Part shown: piece by piece, positions 49,150-51,222 of the stretch
Layout: the number at the start of each line of letters is the position of its first letter
Position numbering within the stretch: the first letter of the stretch is position 1
Origin: a bacterium
Lineage (GTDB): Bacteria > Patescibacteriota > Minisyncoccia > UBA6257 > 2-01-FULL-56-20
Reading direction: 5' to 3'
Assembly (NCBI GenBank): GCA_021827685.1
Contig: JAKAUM010000004.1
Span: forward strand, 1 to 51,222
DNA length: 51,222 bases
Made by a program: the position numbers and the translations under genes
The notes under the pieces: model-generated
What the model was told of the DNA's origin: nothing
The model's database searches: none
The model's input: only the letters and a program-made list of their open reading frames with translations

Positions 49150-50103
49150 TTATTTTCGCGCCCGGGCGGCCTCAAGCGCCCCGCCGCGCCTGCGCCATAT
49201 CTCGATCATCCCGCCGGTATCCGTACGGAAAACGCGCGCAGGGGTCGAGGATGCAATCCTGCCGAGGAGGGATCTCGCAGGGGCGCCCGCGGCCGCTTTA
49301 CCCGCGCCGGTTCCGCCTCCTGCGGCCACGATGACCGCTTCCGGCCGGACGTCCCGGAGAAGCGACGCGCCCGTAGCGAGGCTCCCGCCGGCGTCGGCGG
49401 TTTTCAATATATCGGCGCGGAGGGCCGCCGATTCCGCCGCCGCAAGATAACGCTCCACCGCGAGGTCCGCGCCGCCCATGAAAATCGAGGTCATGGCGGC
49501 GGCGCTTTGCCCTTCCGCGGCTCCCTTTCCTTCCACGCGAAGGACGAGCGACGCTTCGCGCGGCTCGGGACTCTTTAAAAACGCACTCTCCGGCGAAAGC
49601 ACGGCAATCTCTCCGGATACGGTCTTGATGCGGTCATGCGCGCCGACGACCGCGACGGGAACCCCTTTCGAAGCCAGCTTCGCGCGCAGAACGCCCCAGC
49701 TCGCGGCACCCGGCCCCGCCGGGCGGCGCCCGCTCCAAAGAAACGTCCCTATGCGGAAATCGTCCAAAATCTCCGTAAATCCGCCCGACTGCCGCGCTGA
49801 CGGATACGAAGAAATAGCGATGTCGATATAGCGGTCGCCGGACGGCAGGATCGCGGCGAGCGCGCTTGCGGCGGCGCTTCCCGCAGGCCCTGCATCAATC
49901 AAGATTTTCACATCGTCCGGAAACATTACGAGCTCTCCCCCGCCCTCCGCCGCGGATAGAAAATATTCGCGCGTGCCTGACGAATTTTCCCGCATGCGGC
50001 CGCCGCCAAGGCCTGCCATTCCCGCCGCGAAATATACGTCGAGTAAAACGAGCGACGCGGCAAGGATGAGGTTAAAAGTACCGAACTTGCGGAAAAAAAT
50101 CAT
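49150..50103 (-). CDS. Detached ComEC C-terminal-like domain (degenerate beta-lactamase fold)
   Basis: A 317-residue protein with an N-terminal anchor (about 10-28). It looks like the metallo-beta-lactamase-type domain normally fused to the C-terminus of ComEC: a VKILIDAGPAGSAAASALAAILPSGDRYIDIAISSYP run corresponds to the DxG strand, spacing loop and motif strand. Where active members have T-H-x-D-x-D-H-x-G-G, this protein has SSYPSARQSGG (98-108), so the metal ligands are lost. It overlaps the comEC stop by four bases, so both halves are made together. It probably keeps a structural role in DNA uptake. Confidence 0.75.
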   Translation of the reverse strand: MIFFRKFGTFNLILAASLVLLDVYFAAGMAGLGGGRMRENSSGTREYFLSAAEGGGELVMFPDDVKILIDAGPAGSAAASALAAILPSGDRYIDIAISSYPSARQSGGFTEILDDFRIGTFLWSGRRPAGPGAASWGVLRAKLASKGVPVAVVGAHDRIKTVSGEIAVLSPESAFLKSPEPREASLVLRVEGKGAAEGQSAAAMTSIFMGGADLAVERYLAAAESAALRADILKTADAGGSLATGASLLRDVRPEAVIVAAGGGTGAGKAAAGAPARSLLGRIASSTPARVFRTDTGGMIEIWRRRGGALEAARARK

Positions 50104-51222
50104 GGCGGGAGCGAGGCGGGGACGCCCGCCGCGCGAAGGCTGCTCCGGCGGGAAAATACGAATAGCGCGAGGAGCAGATAATAGGACGCGATGAAGAACG
50201 CGGAATCGAAACTGAACGGCACGGGAACCGCGAGCGCGGCGAACGTCCTTATCACGAGAAGCTGATAGCGGAGGAAGAAGCCGGCGCATTGGGCCGCGAA
50301 AAACGCAAGGCGCCCTGACGCGAAACCGAAAACGGCGAGCATGGTCCCGAGCGCCATCGTAGCCGGTATCGTCGCGGTCACGAGCACGTTGGCGAAAACC
50401 CCGACGAGCGAAAGGGGGCCGAACGCGCGGATAAGGATCGGCATGACGGCGATCTGGGCCGAGAGAACTATGGCTGCGGCATCCCGCAAGCCGAACGGCG
50501 CGTGCGCCGGCGCAGGCCCGCCTGCGCGGAGCAATCCGCGGATCGGCGGCCCGAGAAAGATGATGCCAAGCAAGCCCACGAAGGAGAGGATAAAACCGAC
50601 ATTAAAGACGGGCGCAGAGGGATCGGCGAGAACCATCGCGGCGGCAGTGAAAGCGATCAGGTTCCGCAGGTTGGGCGCCTCCCCTATCGCGCGGGCTGCG
50701 AGCGCGACCACGCCCATGATCGCAGCCCGCACGGCGGATGCGCGCCAGCCCGTCATGGATATAAAAAGGACGATGAGCGCCGCCGTGGCGGCGAGTGACG
50801 CGCGGCGCGGAAGGAATTTTTTGAAGAAAGCGCCGCACACGGCGACCAGGATCATGATTTGGTAGCCCGAAACGGCGATAATATGCGCGGCGCCGGCGCG
50901 CGATAGCTCGTTCCGAAGATCGGGCGGGATGCCCGCGCGGTAGCCGAACATAATGCCGCCAAGGAGCCCTGCTTCGTCCGCCGGAAGCGCCCCACGGAAT
51001 TCCCGGATCGCGGCGGCCTTGATCCCCAACATCCAGTCGCGGAAGAAAAAACCCTTGTGTTGCGCGACGAGGCCGACCGCCGGGGAAAACATGATAGGCG
51101 GGGCGTGCGGCTCGCGGGAAGCCTCGAGCGTGCCGCTTATCGTCACGAGGTCGCCGTACGCGAACTCCGCTTCCGGGCCGGCCGGAGGCGCAAGAAATAA
51201 AAACGAACCGCGGAAAGGCGGC
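50100..51222 (-). CDS. comEC: ComEC/Rec2 DNA-uptake channel (5' end outside window)
   Basis: ComEC is the inner-membrane channel that carries one DNA strand into the cell. The frame is open to the right edge, so the start is not in view. The visible part begins with an OB-like segment (AEFAYGDLVTISGTLEA), then the competence domain with LPADEAGLLGGIMFGYRAGIP, RAGAAHIIAVSGYQIMILVAVCGAFF and TGWRASAVRAAIMG, and several transmembrane helices. It ends after the competence domain; the usual C-terminal domain is encoded by the next gene. The internal GTG at 51146 should not be taken as the start. Confidence 0.92.
   Translation of the reverse strand, partial: PPFRGSFLFLAPPAGPEAEFAYGDLVTISGTLEASREPHAPPIMFSPAVGLVAQHKGFFFRDWMLGIKAAAIREFRGALPADEAGLLGGIMFGYRAGIPPDLRNELSRAGAAHIIAVSGYQIMILVAVCGAFFKKFLPRRASLAATAALIVLFISMTGWRASAVRAAIMGVVALAARAIGEAPNLRNLIAFTAAAMVLADPSAPVFNVGFILSFVGLLGIIFLGPPIRGLLRAGGPAPAHAPFGLRDAAAIVLSAQIAVMPILIRAFGPLSLVGVFANVLVTATIPATMALGTMLAVFGFASGRLAFFAAQCAGFFLRYQLLVIRTFAALAVPVPFSFDSAFFIASYYLLLALFVFSRRSSLRAAGVPASLPP

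Overview
The window looks like a chromosomal segment of a Parcubacteria-type Candidate Phyla Radiation (Patescibacteria) bacterium. The reasons are a mostly GC-rich but compact layout with overlapping or abutting genes, trimmed housekeeping proteins (EF-Ts of 153 residues, DnaX of 368, UvrC without its C-terminal HhH domain, UvrA without its insertion domain), presence of bL9, a LamG-bearing pseudopilin, a split ComEC and several small orphan membrane proteins. The lineage is inferred from gene content; no rRNA gene is present to test it.

Layout. 1-3433: an AT-richer accessory island. It holds the right end of an IS481-like element fused to a DNA methyltransferase that has lost its start, a convergent frameshifted gene, and a two-gene DUF5343/Swt1-type HEPN unit, and it abuts the 3' end of tRNA-Gln(CTG). 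3605-10380: dnaX, scpA-scpB-DD-carboxypeptidase-mraY, rpsB-tsf, a membrane protein and tRNA-Tyr. 10491-13312: a pseudopilin/LamG gene with a poly-C frameshift, an orphan response regulator and endonuclease III. 13468-19381: uvrB-uvrA-uvrC. 19424-23665: tsaC, an FAD-linked oxidase, a PD-(D/E)XK nuclease with four Cys, small proteins, PEBP and DoxX. 23658-24628: a DsbB/thioredoxin-like pair. 24657-27243: a PLP enzyme divergent from a CofE-like/TylF-like pair. 27271-30021: a surface protein, an AT-rich MFS gene and tRNA-Gln(TTG). 30062-36286: SOD, fmt, def, an S41 protease, bL9, bL27, an exonuclease and an anchored surface protein. 36465-38318: typA. From 38336 to the end every gene is on the minus strand: a second PD-(D/E)XK protein, murC, a membrane protein, gltX, murG, ftsW, a D-aminoacylase-like protein, a D-2-hydroxyacid dehydrogenase, an ECF sigma factor with a membrane partner, and the split comEC.

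How genes work together. Cell-wall precursor synthesis and export (mraY, murG, murC, ftsW, DD-carboxypeptidase) is spread over two blocks. Nucleotide excision repair is complete in one operon. Initiator Met formylation and deformylation sit together. ComEC, its detached C-terminal partner and the pseudopilin suggest DNA uptake and pili.

Two genome-scale signals stand out. First, about fifteen genes have a -10 box, often with an extended TGn, only 6-9 bases before ATG, so leaderless mRNAs appear to be common; this decides several start codons. Second, a 40-bp near-palindrome at 40541-40580 with a central TGTATA resembles a Xer/dif site and lies close to where gene orientation converges, which suggests a replication terminus. 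The most interesting accessory system is the low-GC defence-like island at the left edge.
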